From Phyllobacterium myrsinacearum (GTDB lineage: Bacteria > Pseudomonadota > Alphaproteobacteria > Rhizobiales > Rhizobiaceae), in assembly GCF_002980555.1 (NCBI RefSeq), contig NZ_PVBT01000003.1, forward strand, positions 1-64,000: a stretch of 64,000 nt of DNA, read 5' to 3'. Below are positions 1 through 9,417 of this stretch, one piece after another. The position numbers and the translations under genes were made by a program. The notes beneath the pieces are model-generated. The model searched no databases. It was not told the DNA's origin and worked only from the letters and a program-made list of their open reading frames with translations. Position 1 is the stretch's first letter, and each line of letters starts with the position of its first letter.

Positions 1-90
1 CAGCACACCCCATGCTGGGAACAGGCATTTTCCCGCGATGGCGGCGAAACCTGGGAAACCAACTGGATGATGCGGTTCACCCGGACGTGA
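1..90 (+). CDS. C-terminal fragment of a DUF1579-like protein
   Basis: Frame 1 is open from the window edge to a TGA at 88-90 and gives 29 residues ending in a tract with WEQAFS, DGGETWETNW and a final MRFTR. This tail resembles the C-terminus of DUF1579-type proteins, beta-rich proteins of unknown role that often end in a W-DGG-TWE-NW pattern. The start and most of the gene lie outside the window, so only the end is annotated. The family call rests on the short tail alone. Confidence 0.5.
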   Translation, partial: QHTPCWEQAFSRDGGETWETNWMMRFTRT

Positions 91-120
91 TGCTGCCATG
101 CTGAGATTGGATCGTGTTCT

Positions 121-281
121 CACCCCCCTCTGCCCTGCCGGGCATCTCCCCCACAAGGGGGGAGATCACATCGGCATCAACGCCATTGCATTATTTTCAA
201 TGTTGAAGATTGGCTGAAACAGCAATGACAGCTGATCTCCCCCCTTGTGGGGGAGATGTCCGGCAGGACAGAGGGGGGTGA
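121..281. repeat. Palindromic intergenic element, copy 1 (161 bp)
   Basis: The element begins CACCCCCCTC and ends with the inverted GAGGGGGGTG. Each roughly 47-base arm folds into two hairpins: GCCC-TGCC-GGGC (132-143) plus ATCTCCCCC/GGGGGAGAT (144-166) on the left, and GTCC-GGCA-GGAC (258-269) with its own C-rich/G-rich hairpin on the right. The core of about 65 bp is variable apart from a conserved edge, ACATCGGCATCAAC. Copies 2 and 3 are at 6621-6782 and 54878-55039. This copy ends five bases beyond the stop of the small gene at 287-562. I recognise the arm sequence as a repeat class common in Rhizobiales but cannot name it with certainty. Confidence 0.9.
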
Positions 282-286
282 AATCG

Positions 287-562
287 TCACCCCCGCCGCC
301 GCAATTCCCGCCGCACACGGCGCCAGACGCCCTGGCGCACCATGTCGCCGCGCCGCCAGGCATAGTCCTCCTCGATCCAGGCCTGATATCTGGCAAACGC
401 GCCATGCCTGGCAACAAGTGCGTCGGCCATGTCAGTGATTTGATCCCTCGGAACCAGCCGCGGCTTGATCGATGCTTCCCATGCATGGAAAAGCAGCGTG
501 CCCCAGATCGGGGAAAGGCAGACGATGAAAATGAACCATTCAAAACAATTGGAAAAATACAT
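287..562 (-). CDS. Small membrane-anchored protein of unknown function
   Basis: This encodes about 91 residues. The N-terminal part is one hydrophobic segment (roughly residues 4-24, rich in F, I, W and L), followed by a cytoplasmic-looking basic tail ending in RRVRRELRRRG. I do not recognise a family. The in-frame upstream GTG at 574 would add four residues (MGTA); the ATG at 562 is preferred, though neither has a clear ribosome binding site. It is divergent from the XRE regulator at 642, and the shared 79 bp contains two dyads, so it may be that regulator's target (inference). The palindromic element starts right after its stop codon. Confidence 0.55.
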   Translation of the reverse strand: MYFSNCFEWFIFIVCLSPIWGTLLFHAWEASIKPRLVPRDQITDMADALVARHGAFARYQAWIEEDYAWRRGDMVRQGVWRRVRRELRRRG

Positions 563-579
563 GGCAGTGCCCACATATA

Positions 580-596
580 GACGATATTAAATCGTC
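580..596. promoter_or_regulatory. 17-bp dyad between divergent genes
   Basis: GACGAT and ATCGTC are perfect inverted arms around ATTAA, sitting midway between the divergent starts at 562 and 642. The size and position fit an operator for a dimeric HTH protein. Binding by the neighbouring XRE protein is inference. Confidence 0.45.
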
Positions 597-625
597 ACAT
601 TGTAGATCGACCTGTGGTTTTTGCC

Positions 626-640
626 AGAACAAATTGTTCT
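626..640. promoter_or_regulatory. Candidate autoregulatory operator of the XRE gene
   Basis: AGAACA-AAT-TGTTCT is a perfect inverted repeat one base before the ATG at 642. Repressor bound here would block initiation of its own gene. It is not the GTTC-N7-GTTC direct repeat typical of alphaproteobacterial LexA. Confidence 0.5.
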
Positions 641-641
641 C

Positions 642-974
642 ATGGAATCATTTGCATCGAATCTGCGCCTGCGAACCAAAGAGCTTGGCATTCATCAGGC
701 GGATGTGGCGCGGCGCGCTGGCTTGAGTGAGAAGCGCTACAGCAATTATGTCACTGGCAGGCGGGAACCTGATCTGGCGACCGTCGTGCGTATTGCCAAA
801 GTGCTGCAGACGACGCCGGATCGATTGCTGTCGTTCGGCGAGGAGACTGATGCCGAGCCGATTGCGCAGCAGCGCATCCGCGCGGCCATCGGGGTGCTGT
901 CGCCGGATGACCTCGAAACCGTGGCGATCATGGTCGAGGCATTGGCGAGCAAGCGCCATGCGGGCGGGGGCTGA
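642..974 (+). CDS. XRE-family helix-turn-helix transcriptional regulator
   Basis: This 110-residue protein has a Cro/CI-type HTH over roughly residues 5-60: an LRLRTKELG helix, then QADVARRAGLSEKRYSNYVTG as the HTH, and the usual PDLATVVRIAKVL helix. The C-terminal 45 residues are acidic and helical and may dimerise. A TTG at 621 would extend it by seven residues, but the ATG at 642 is preferred because the upstream stretch overlaps a perfect palindrome that reads better as an operator. No convincing ribosome binding site precedes the ATG, so the mRNA could be leaderless or very short. Likely a repressor of itself and of the divergent small membrane gene (inference). Confidence 0.85.
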   Translation: MESFASNLRLRTKELGIHQADVARRAGLSEKRYSNYVTGRREPDLATVVRIAKVLQTTPDRLLSFGEETDAEPIAQQRIRAAIGVLSPDDLETVAIMVEALASKRHAGGG

Positions 975-1003
975 GGCCGGCGCCCTCCCCGCCGCAAGCA
1001 AAT

Positions 1004-1168
1004 TCAGCGGCGGGTCATTTCCCGGGCGATGCGGGTGAAATCCGCCTGCTTGATGCCGATATCGGCGCGGTCGGCCGGGCTCATGGCGTTGAGGAGGGCC
1101 ATGGCGTTGCGGAAATCCTGGTCCTTGCGGCGGCGTCCGCGCGCGGTGAAATCAAAGATGAAGCTCAT
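1004..1168 (-). CDS. DUF1127-like small basic protein
   Basis: This 54-residue ORF starts MSFIFDFTARGRRRKDQDF and continues with ALLNAMSPADRADIGIKQADF. The L-x(6-8)-D-x-x-DIG-I-x-x-x-(D/E) pattern is the signature of the DUF1127 family of small arginine-rich proteins. Some members in rhizobia and Rhodobacter take part in stress, phosphate or RNA-related regulation (family knowledge). It is convergent with the XRE gene and divergent from the DUF1801 gene. No function can be assigned from sequence beyond the family. Confidence 0.7.
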   Translation of the reverse strand: MSFIFDFTARGRRRKDQDFRNAMALLNAMSPADRADIGIKQADFTRIAREMTRR

Positions 1169-1283
1169 TGGTGTGTAACCCGTGTCGATGTAATGTTACC
1201 CCAAGGATAAATCGACATGCCCGGATTGTGCAGTGCAATATGCGCATGGGTGGTATGCCGGCATAAAGGGAAACGCCAAGACG

Positions 1284-1682
1284 ATGGACAAAACAGCAGC
1301 AACCAAGACTGAAAACCCCTCAGCGCTGATCGATGCGCGGATCAGCGCGCTCGGCGACTGGCGCGGCCCGATGCTGGCGCATGTGCGCGCCCTCATCAAA
1401 CAGGCCGACCCCGAAGTGGTGGAAGAGGTGAAGTGGCGCGGCGTGCCGGTCTGGGAGCATGCCGGCATCATCTGCACCGGCGAGACCTATAAGAGCGCGG
1501 TGAAGCTGACCTTTCTCAAGGGCGCGGCGCTCGCCGATCCGGCAAAGCTGTTCAACTCCAGCCTGGAGGGCAATGCCCGGCGCGCCATCGATCTGCACGA
1601 GGGCGATATCATCGATGAGGAAGCTTTCACGGCGCTCATCCGCGCCGCCGTCGCGCTGAACACCGCCAAATCGCGCACATAA
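1284..1682 (+). CDS. DUF1801 (YdhG/YjhX-like) domain protein
   Basis: This protein of about 132 residues resembles the DUF1801 fold: an N-terminal helix with LIDARISALGDWRG, a central VEEVKWRGVPVWEHAGIICT segment in place of the usual W-G-x-P-x-W core, then a strand pattern with K-LTF. Proteins of this fold are small, soluble and biochemically poorly defined. The ATG at 1284 is chosen because it starts the recognisable domain; an in-frame ATG at 1233 would add 17 unconvincing residues. It ends eight bases from the stop of the lipoprotein gene on the other strand. Confidence 0.75.
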   Translation: MDKTAATKTENPSALIDARISALGDWRGPMLAHVRALIKQADPEVVEEVKWRGVPVWEHAGIICTGETYKSAVKLTFLKGAALADPAKLFNSSLEGNARRAIDLHEGDIIDEEAFTALIRAAVALNTAKSRT

Positions 1683-1690
1683 TCAGGCGG

Positions 1691-1885
1691 TCAGCGCCCG
1701 ACCTGTTCGGCCTGTTCGACCGTCAGCGGCTTGATTTCCGGCGGCAGCGGTTCCGGCCTGTCCGCCTGCAGGACAGGCGCCGGTGGCGCGGGCGGCCGCA
1801 CCGTGGTGCAGGCGGCCGCGCAGGCCAGAATGCCAAAAAGGGCGAGCATCCGCGCCAGGGCGCGGGGAAAACCGGCTTGCATCAA
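1691..1885 (-). CDS. Small proline-rich lipoprotein
   Basis: A 64-residue ORF with a classic export signal: basic N-terminus, hydrophobic core LALFGILACAAAC, and lipidation cysteine candidates at the ILAC or AAAC positions. The mature part is short and proline-rich (PPAPPAP, EPLPPEI). It begins three bases after the lepA stop on the same strand and is probably co-transcribed. No family is recognised; such tiny lipoproteins in Rhizobiales are generally uncharacterised. Confidence 0.6.
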   Translation of the reverse strand: MMQAGFPRALARMLALFGILACAAACTTVRPPAPPAPVLQADRPEPLPPEIKPLTVEQAEQVGR

Positions 1886-1888
1886 GCC

Positions 1889-3697
<1,809 letters not shown>

Positions 3698-3823
3698 GCG
3701 CGCGATTTAGCAGTGAACAGGCAAAACGCAAAGCGGGAAATGCACGGCCGGGACCGGGACCGTCACAAGATTGCATCGTCTGTGCTATATTTTGCCCCTG
3801 CGCCACGCACCGGGGATGTGATG

Positions 3824-5587
3824 ATGGACGAATTCTTTAGTTTCAAGGAGACCGACGGCTTCCGGGTCAAACTGTGGCGGGGCGAATATATGTGCCTGCT
3901 CGGCTTCGACGTGGATGCGCCGGAGGATGATTTTGTCGGTTTCGCGGTGGAATACAAGGAGCCGAAGGGCAGCACATTTTTGAACCTGCGCAACCGCATC
4001 GCCTTCGATTACGGCGAACCGGTCAAAAAGGCGGTGACCGGCGGGGTCAAGTTCCCCACCACCGAAGCGCCGCTGCAGATGTTCCGCTGGGTGCATTTCC
4101 CCTATGAGCCGCAGGACGGCATCTACACCTACCGCATCACCAAGATGCACATGCCGCAGGACGGCAAGCTGGTGCGCGGCACCATGATCGAGCTGCCGAT
4201 CCGCTATGACAGCGTCACCTATGACGGCTTTCTCGACATCGGTTTTACCCGCAACTTTGCCTCCTCGCAGGCCTTTGAGGACAAGAAAAAACGGCTGCAC
4301 CTGACCAATGACATCATCCCCAGCAACGCCGATGACGGCCTCGCCTTTGCGGCCAAGAAAGCCGAAATCGCCAAGACCGGCATTTACGACTGGCTGGGTT
4401 TCGAGGCGCACCGGCTGCTGTTCGGTTTCCTCGACTGGGCGGTGAAGGACCCGACCATCGAGGTGGATGCGCTGGCCTACGACCTGAACGAGCCGGATTT
4501 TCTGGCGCAGCTGGAAAAGCTCGGCAGCCGCCTGCGGGTGATCATCGACGATTCCGGCGTGGCGGACAAGAAGAGCGGTGGCATGAAAAGCGGGCATGGC
4601 GCGCCGGACAGCGCCGAAAGCCAGGCGGCGGCGCGGCTTGTTGCCAGCGCCGGAGCGGATCATGTCAGGCGCGGGCATTTTCGCGGACTGCAGCACAACA
4701 AGGTGCTGATCGCCAAGCGCAACGGCGTGCCGGTGCGGGTGCTGGGCGGCTCGATGAATTTTTCGTTCCGCGGCTTCTACATCCAGGCCAACAACCTGTT
4801 CATTTTTGACGACGAGGCGGTGGCCGGGCTGTTCGCACAGATGTTCACGCTCGCCTTCACCGACATGGCCAATTTCCAGAAAGACCCGTTTTCGAAAGTC
4901 TGGCATTCGGTGAAACGCGACGGCCGCCCGGCGGTGCATGTCTGTTTCTCCCCGCACAAGACGTCGGACCTGTCGCTGCGGCCGGTGGGCGGCGCCATCG
5001 ACCAGGCGACGTCCTCGGTGTTCTATTCCTTCGCCTTCATGAACCAGACAAAATCCGGCCCGGTGCGCGAGGCGCTGGACCGGCTGATCAAGAAGCCGCT
5101 GTTCAGCTATGGCGTTGTCGACAAGAAGAGCGGCATGGAAATTCACAAGCCAAGCGGCGAGAACGGCCTTGTCGATTTCGCCTATCTGGCCAAGAACGCG
5201 CCGGAACCGTTCAAGAGCGAATGGTCCGGCGGCAGCGGCATCAATATCCACCACAAGTTCGCCGTGGTGGATTTCGACAAGCCGACGGCCAAGGTGTTCA
5301 CCGGATCGAGCAATTTCTCGCCCTCCGGCGAGACCGGCAATGGCGATCATCTCGTGATCATCGAGGATCAGCGGGTGGCGACGGCCTTTGCCATCGAGGC
5401 GCTGCGCATGTTCGACCACCTGAACTTCCGCAACCGCATGCAGGTGGAAATCGCCGCGCTGCCCAAACAGATCACCCTGAAGAAACCCAAGGCCATATCG
5501 GGTGAAAGCACCGCGTGGTTCGACAAGTTCTACGTGGCGGGAAGCCAGCGCGAGCGCGACCGGCTGACCTTTTCGCGTCAGTCATAG
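3824..5587 (+). CDS. Phospholipase D-like domain protein
   Basis: This 587-residue protein has two PLD-type repeats. The second HKD motif is intact (H476-x-K-x4-D, followed by GSSNFSPSGE about 14 residues later). The first, at H291-N-K293, has lysine where aspartate is expected and is followed by GGSMNFS. The N-terminal 200 residues form a beta-rich domain without a recognised family. The start is MDEFFSFK, with GGGGA seven bases upstream; an ATG three bases earlier is also possible. An extended -10 (TGCTATATT, 3783-3791) lies upstream. The frame stays open another 1.9 kb upstream across lepA, which I treat as a shadow. Possibly a phosphodiesterase or nuclease; substrate unknown. Confidence 0.8.
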   Translation: MDEFFSFKETDGFRVKLWRGEYMCLLGFDVDAPEDDFVGFAVEYKEPKGSTFLNLRNRIAFDYGEPVKKAVTGGVKFPTTEAPLQMFRWVHFPYEPQDGIYTYRITKMHMPQDGKLVRGTMIELPIRYDSVTYDGFLDIGFTRNFASSQAFEDKKKRLHLTNDIIPSNADDGLAFAAKKAEIAKTGIYDWLGFEAHRLLFGFLDWAVKDPTIEVDALAYDLNEPDFLAQLEKLGSRLRVIIDDSGVADKKSGGMKSGHGAPDSAESQAAARLVASAGADHVRRGHFRGLQHNKVLIAKRNGVPVRVLGGSMNFSFRGFYIQANNLFIFDDEAVAGLFAQMFTLAFTDMANFQKDPFSKVWHSVKRDGRPAVHVCFSPHKTSDLSLRPVGGAIDQATSSVFYSFAFMNQTKSGPVREALDRLIKKPLFSYGVVDKKSGMEIHKPSGENGLVDFAYLAKNAPEPFKSEWSGGSGINIHHKFAVVDFDKPTAKVFTGSSNFSPSGETGNGDHLVIIEDQRVATAFAIEALRMFDHLNFRNRMQVEIAALPKQITLKKPKAISGESTAWFDKFYVAGSQRERDRLTFSRQS

Positions 5588-6582
5588 CGCAGGTCGTGCG
5601 CCTTGCCGCCAAACACCCGGTAGGCGAAGATGGAATAGCCGATAATGGCGGGCAGCACGACAATGACGCCGACAAGGATGATGCCAAGACTTTCCGGCGC
5701 GCTGGCGGCGGCGAAAATCGTCAGCCTCTCCGGCACCACATAGGGATAGAAGGCATAGGCAAGCCCGGCAAAGCCGAGGGTGAAAATGCCCGCCATCAGC
5801 ATGAATGGCAGGGCCGAATAGCGGTCATTGGCGGCAGGCAGCCGGGCAAGCACCGCCCAGAGCGCGGCAAAGAGCGCTGCAGTAACCAGCGGCAGCAGCG
5901 TCAGCAGGATCATCTCCGGCAGCGCAAACCATCTGGCGAAAATGCGCGGGCTGGCCAAGGGCGCCGCCAGCGCAATCGCAACCATGCCAAGCGCTGTGAA
6001 AACCAGCGCCCGGCGCATCAGGAGGACGGCCTTGCGCTGCAGGGCGCCCCCGGTCTTGTAGATAATCCATGCGGCGCCGATGGCAGCGTAAGACGCGGTG
6101 AGGCAAAGACCGACCAGCAGGCCGAACAGGATACCCGCCGCCGACTGGTCGAGCCCCAGCGCATAGACGCCGAGCATATAGCCCTGCGCCAGGGAAGCGG
6201 TGATCGAACCCAGGCAGAATGCAAAATTCCAGCGCGGCTTCACAGGCAGGCCGACCTTGGCGCGAAAATCGAAGGCGACACCGCGCAGGATCAGGCTGAT
6301 CAGCATGACGGTGACGGGGATATACAGCGCCGGCAGGACGATGCCATGCGCGGCGGGAAAGGCCACCAGCAGCAGGCCGCTGGCGAGGACCAGCCAGGTT
6401 TCATTGGCGTCCCAGAACGGACCGATGGCGGCGACCATGATGTCGCGCTCCGTATCGTCCGCTGCGGCAAAAAGAATGCCGACGCCGAGATCAAAGCCAT
6501 CGAGGATGACATAGGCCAGGATCGACAGGCCCATCAGCCCGGCAAAAATCAAGGGAAGGATGATGGCGGGATCAAAGCTCAT
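5578..6582 (-). CDS. cydB: Cytochrome bd-type quinol oxidase subunit II (CydB/CioB)
   Basis: Subunit II pairs with CydA in the inner membrane to reduce oxygen with ubiquinol, without proton pumping. The 334-residue sequence has the conserved start with GFDLGVG, the GPFWDANETWLV motif and about nine hydrophobic segments. It follows cydA on the minus strand, but the 216-bp gap contains a 162-bp palindromic element, which is unusual for this otherwise compact operon. No cydX-like small ORF follows: its 3' end overlaps the PLD-like gene by 10 bp, tail to tail. No cydDC genes are in the window. Confidence 0.96.
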   Translation of the reverse strand: MSFDPAIILPLIFAGLMGLSILAYVILDGFDLGVGILFAAADDTERDIMVAAIGPFWDANETWLVLASGLLLVAFPAAHGIVLPALYIPVTVMLISLILRGVAFDFRAKVGLPVKPRWNFAFCLGSITASLAQGYMLGVYALGLDQSAAGILFGLLVGLCLTASYAAIGAAWIIYKTGGALQRKAVLLMRRALVFTALGMVAIALAAPLASPRIFARWFALPEMILLTLLPLVTAALFAALWAVLARLPAANDRYSALPFMLMAGIFTLGFAGLAYAFYPYVVPERLTIFAAASAPESLGIILVGVIVVLPAIIGYSIFAYRVFGGKAHDLRYD

Positions 6583-6620
6583 GAATGATGCCGTATCTGA
6601 TTTTGGCTATGGCTTCAGAA

Positions 6621-6782
6621 CACCCCCCTCTGTCCTGCCGGACATCTCCCCCACAAGGGGGGAGATCAGCTGTCACAGCTGTATCGAACAGTTCTGAGAC
6701 GTTGCAAAATCGGCAAGAATGTTGATGCCGATGTGATCTCCCCCCTTGTGGGGGAGATGGGCGGCAGCCCAGAGGGGGGTGA
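6621..6782. repeat. Palindromic intergenic element, copy 2, between cydA and cydB
   Basis: Same architecture as copies 1 and 3 but in the opposite orientation, since the conserved core edge ACATCGGCATCAAC lies on the minus strand near the right arm. Left small hairpin GTCC-TGCC-GGAC (6632-6643) and right GGGC-GGCA-GCCC (6759-6770) are both perfectly paired but differ in sequence. The element occupies nearly all of the cydA-cydB spacer. Confidence 0.9.
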
Positions 6783-6798
6783 GTTGTGAAAGAATGCG

Positions 6799-8163
6799 TC
6801 ATCCACTCCCCCGCACCGGCTGGCCCAGCGGCTGGTTCTCGACACCCGGCTCCGGCTGCCTGTCACCCTCCCGGGCGGCTCTGACCGCCAGCCGCAGGAT
6901 CACGCCGGTATAGGCCAGGAGCAGCACCGCGTAGACGATGAGATAGGCCGCAAGCGATGTGGCGACCGCTCCCGCGGGCACCGGTCCGAGCGCATCCGCC
7001 GCTTTGAGCACGCCGCTGACCAGCCAGGGCTGGCGGCCGATCTCCGCCGTGTACCAGCCGGCCAGCGTTGCCACCCAGCCGGACGCCGCCATCGGCACCA
7101 GCACGAGCGCGAGCGGCCGCGTGAGCGTGCCGCGCCGCCACAGCATCCACGCGGCTGTCCAGCCGACCAGCAGCATCAGCATGCCGGTACCGGCCATGAT
7201 GCGGAAGGCAAAGAACAGCGGCAGAACCGGCGGATGATTGCCCGCGAACTGGTCGAGGCCCGGCACGGCACCGGCGGCGCTGTGCCGCAGGACCAGGCTG
7301 GCACCGTCCGGCACCGCGACCTCGACACGGTTTTCGTGTCTCGCTTCGTCGGGCAGGGCGAACAGCAGCAGCGGCACATGGGAGCGGGTTTGCCAGTTGG
7401 CTTCGATGGCGGCGATCTTCTGCGGCTGATATGCCAGCGTGTTCAGCCCATGCTGGACACCCGCGGCGATCTGCACCGGGATGAGCACCGCCGCGAGATA
7501 AACGCCGGTGCGCAGGGCTTTGCCCATGGCATCGCTGCGGTCGCCCAGCAGCCAGCGCAGGGCGGACAGGCCTGAGATCAGAAAGGATACGGTCAGCCCC
7601 GATGCCAGCAGCATATGCACGAGCCGGTAGGGCATGGACGGGTTGAAGATGATGGCGGCCCAATCGGTGGCAAAGGCCTTGCCGCCGCGCATCTCGAAAC
7701 CATCGGGCGTCTGCATCCAGGAATTCAAAACGATGATCCAGAAGGCAGATACCGTCGTGCCGAAGGCGACAAGCAGGGTGGCTAGCGTGTGGACGCGGTT
7801 GGACACGCGGCGAAAACCAAACAGCATGATGCCGAGAAAGGCGGCTTCGAGAAAGAAGGCGGTGAGAATTTCATAGGCCAGCAGCGGACCGGCGATGTTG
7901 CCCACCGTTTGCATATAGCCAGGCCAGTTGGTGCCGAACTGAAAGCTCATGGTCACGCCCGACACCACGCCGAAGGCGAAGGACAGGGCGAAAATCTTGA
8001 CCCAGAAATGGTAGGCCTTCATCCAGCCTTCGTCGCTGGAGCGGCGGTAGCGCAGCTTGAAATACAACAGCACCCAGCCGAGCGCGATGGTGATCGTCGG
8101 GAACAGGATATGGAACGAGATATTCGCAGCGAATTGTATTCTCGACAGAATGAACGGATCCAT
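6799..8163 (-). CDS. cydA: Cytochrome bd-type quinol oxidase subunit I (CydA/CioA)
   Basis: Subunit I carries the haems and the quinol site of the bd oxidase. The 454-residue chain shows the N-terminal SRIQFAANISFHILFPT region with the haem-ligand histidine, RLVHMLLASG, and the invariant GRQPW motif late in the protein. The quinol-loop region is short, as in the cyanide-insensitive (CioA) subgroup. The start at 8163 is set by AAAGGA eight bases upstream and by MDPFILSRIQFA, the family's usual start; the longer frame adds 28 unrelated residues. It is the first gene of a two-gene operon interrupted by a palindromic element. Confidence 0.96.
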   Translation of the reverse strand: MDPFILSRIQFAANISFHILFPTITIALGWVLLYFKLRYRRSSDEGWMKAYHFWVKIFALSFAFGVVSGVTMSFQFGTNWPGYMQTVGNIAGPLLAYEILTAFFLEAAFLGIMLFGFRRVSNRVHTLATLLVAFGTTVSAFWIIVLNSWMQTPDGFEMRGGKAFATDWAAIIFNPSMPYRLVHMLLASGLTVSFLISGLSALRWLLGDRSDAMGKALRTGVYLAAVLIPVQIAAGVQHGLNTLAYQPQKIAAIEANWQTRSHVPLLLFALPDEARHENRVEVAVPDGASLVLRHSAAGAVPGLDQFAGNHPPVLPLFFAFRIMAGTGMLMLLVGWTAAWMLWRRGTLTRPLALVLVPMAASGWVATLAGWYTAEIGRQPWLVSGVLKAADALGPVPAGAVATSLAAYLIVYAVLLLAYTGVILRLAVRAAREGDRQPEPGVENQPLGQPVRGSG

Positions 8164-8230
8164 GACGGCGTCCTTTCGCTGCGGACATATGTCACCCGAA
8201 CGGACTGCGTGAGAAGTAGACATGCTGTCG

Positions 8231-8252
8231 CGTGCGTGGTTCGACACGCACG
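8231..8252. other. Stem-loop in the 5' region of cydA
   Basis: CGTGCGTG and CACGCACG form a perfect 8-bp stem around a 6-base loop. There is no adjacent T-run on either strand, so it is not a standard intrinsic terminator. It sits between the stop of the dehydratase gene (8280) and the cydA start (8163) and could end the former transcript or mark an operator. Confidence 0.35.
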
Positions 8253-8279
8253 ATAGCCATGCAAATCGGGCCTTTGCCC

Positions 8280-9263
8280 TTAAGCCGCGGCGATCAGCCC
8301 GCCATAGATATCGAGGTCGACATTGCCGCCGGACAGGACCACGGCAACCGTCTTGCCTCGCAGCTCGTCCGCCCGCGCCGCCACGCCGGCAAGCCCGACG
8401 CAGCCGCCGGGCTCGACAATCACCTTGAGGTAGGTCGCCGCATCGCGCATGGCAGCAGCAACCGCTTTATCGGAAACCGCGACGCCGCCCGCCAGGTTCT
8501 GCTGGTTGATCGGAAAGGTCAGATCGCCCGGCTGCTGGGTCAGGATCGCATCGCAGATCGAGCGGTAGCCCGGCTCGTTGGCGACCTGCCTGCCAGCCGC
8601 CAGCGACCGGCGCAGATCATCGAAATGATCGGGCTCGACACCCCAGATGCGCGTGTGCGGCGAGCGCGCCTTGACGGCAACGGAAATGCCGCTGATCAGC
8701 CCGCCGCCGCCGCTCGGCACGAACAGGTCGTCGAAGACGATGCCGCGTTCCTCCGCCTCGTCGATCAGTTCGATGCCGATGGTACCCTGCCCGGCCATGA
8801 TCGCGGGATCGTCATAGGGCGGGACCAGGATCATGCCGCGTCCGTTGATATACTCGGCCGCGATCTCCTCCCGGCTCTGCTTGTAACGGTCATAGAGCAC
8901 CACGTCAGCGCCATAGGACCGTGTATTGGCAATTTTCAGCTGCGGTGCATCGGATGGCATGATGATGACAGCCTTGATGCCGAAAAGCTGGGCGGAACTC
9001 GCCACGCCCTGCGCATGATTGCCGGAGGAAAAGGCGACGATGCCGCGCTTGCGCTCGTCCGCCGTCATCTGGCTGATGCGGTTGTAGGCGCCGCGGAACT
9101 TGAACGAGCCGGTCCGCTGCAGGCATTCCGGCTTGAACAGGATGCGCGCGCCATACTTGTTGTTAAGCGCTTCCGACTCGATCAGCCGGGTGGCGACGAG
9201 CTGGCCTTTGAGCCGGATGGCGGCATCGACGATATCGGTATTGGCAATGGCGAACGCGTTCAT
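8280..9263 (-). CDS. Threonine/serine dehydratase-like PLP enzyme
   Basis: A fold-type II PLP enzyme of 327 residues. The Schiff-base lysine is in GSFKFRGA (about residue 55), SSGNHAQG binds the substrate carboxylate, and PSGGGGLISG holds the PLP phosphate. It lacks the regulatory ACT domain of biosynthetic IlvA, so it belongs with the short catabolic dehydratases (threonine/serine deamination to 2-oxo acids and ammonia) or the related serine racemases and hydroxyaspartate dehydratases. The ATG at 9263 has GAGG five bases upstream; another ATG lies at 9266. It is divergent from mbfA. The substrate cannot be chosen from sequence. Confidence 0.85.
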   Translation of the reverse strand: MNAFAIANTDIVDAAIRLKGQLVATRLIESEALNNKYGARILFKPECLQRTGSFKFRGAYNRISQMTADERKRGIVAFSSGNHAQGVASSAQLFGIKAVIIMPSDAPQLKIANTRSYGADVVLYDRYKQSREEIAAEYINGRGMILVPPYDDPAIMAGQGTIGIELIDEAEERGIVFDDLFVPSGGGGLISGISVAVKARSPHTRIWGVEPDHFDDLRRSLAAGRQVANEPGYRSICDAILTQQPGDLTFPINQQNLAGGVAVSDKAVAAAMRDAATYLKVIVEPGGCVGLAGVAARADELRGKTVAVVLSGGNVDLDIYGGLIAAA

Positions 9264-9387
9264 CATGTCCTCGGCGGTTCAATGGGCGGGTCTGGCCATT
9301 CATAGCACCAGCGCAGCGTTTCAGCATCCAAATCATTGTCATCATTGTCGCGGGCGCCCTCTTGAAAAGCGCGGCTGCTTTCTATAG

Positions 9388-9404
9388 TTTAGAATTATTC
9401 TAAA
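9388..9404. promoter_or_regulatory. Iron control element (Irr box) of mbfA
   Basis: TTTAGAATTATTCTAAA matches the symmetric ICE consensus TTTAGAA-N3-TTCTAAA bound by the haem-sensing regulator Irr in Rhizobiales. It begins on the last base of a possible -10 (TATAGT, 9383-9388) and ends 13 bases before the ATG of mbfA, so it would cover the transcription start and repress under iron limitation, as described for mbfA in Agrobacterium and Bradyrhizobium. Confidence 0.9.
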
Positions 9405-9417
9405 TTAGGACAGTGCC

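Noticed and set aside
626-640. GAAC...GTTC palindrome as a LexA box
   Set aside because: Alphaproteobacterial LexA sites are direct repeats GTTC-N7-GTTC; this is an inverted repeat with a five-base GAAC/GTTC spacing, and the adjacent gene is XRE.
3785-5419. A 544-codon frame on the minus strand across the PLD-like gene
   Set aside because: It is antisense to recognisable PLD motifs, shows no family features and is explained by high GC.
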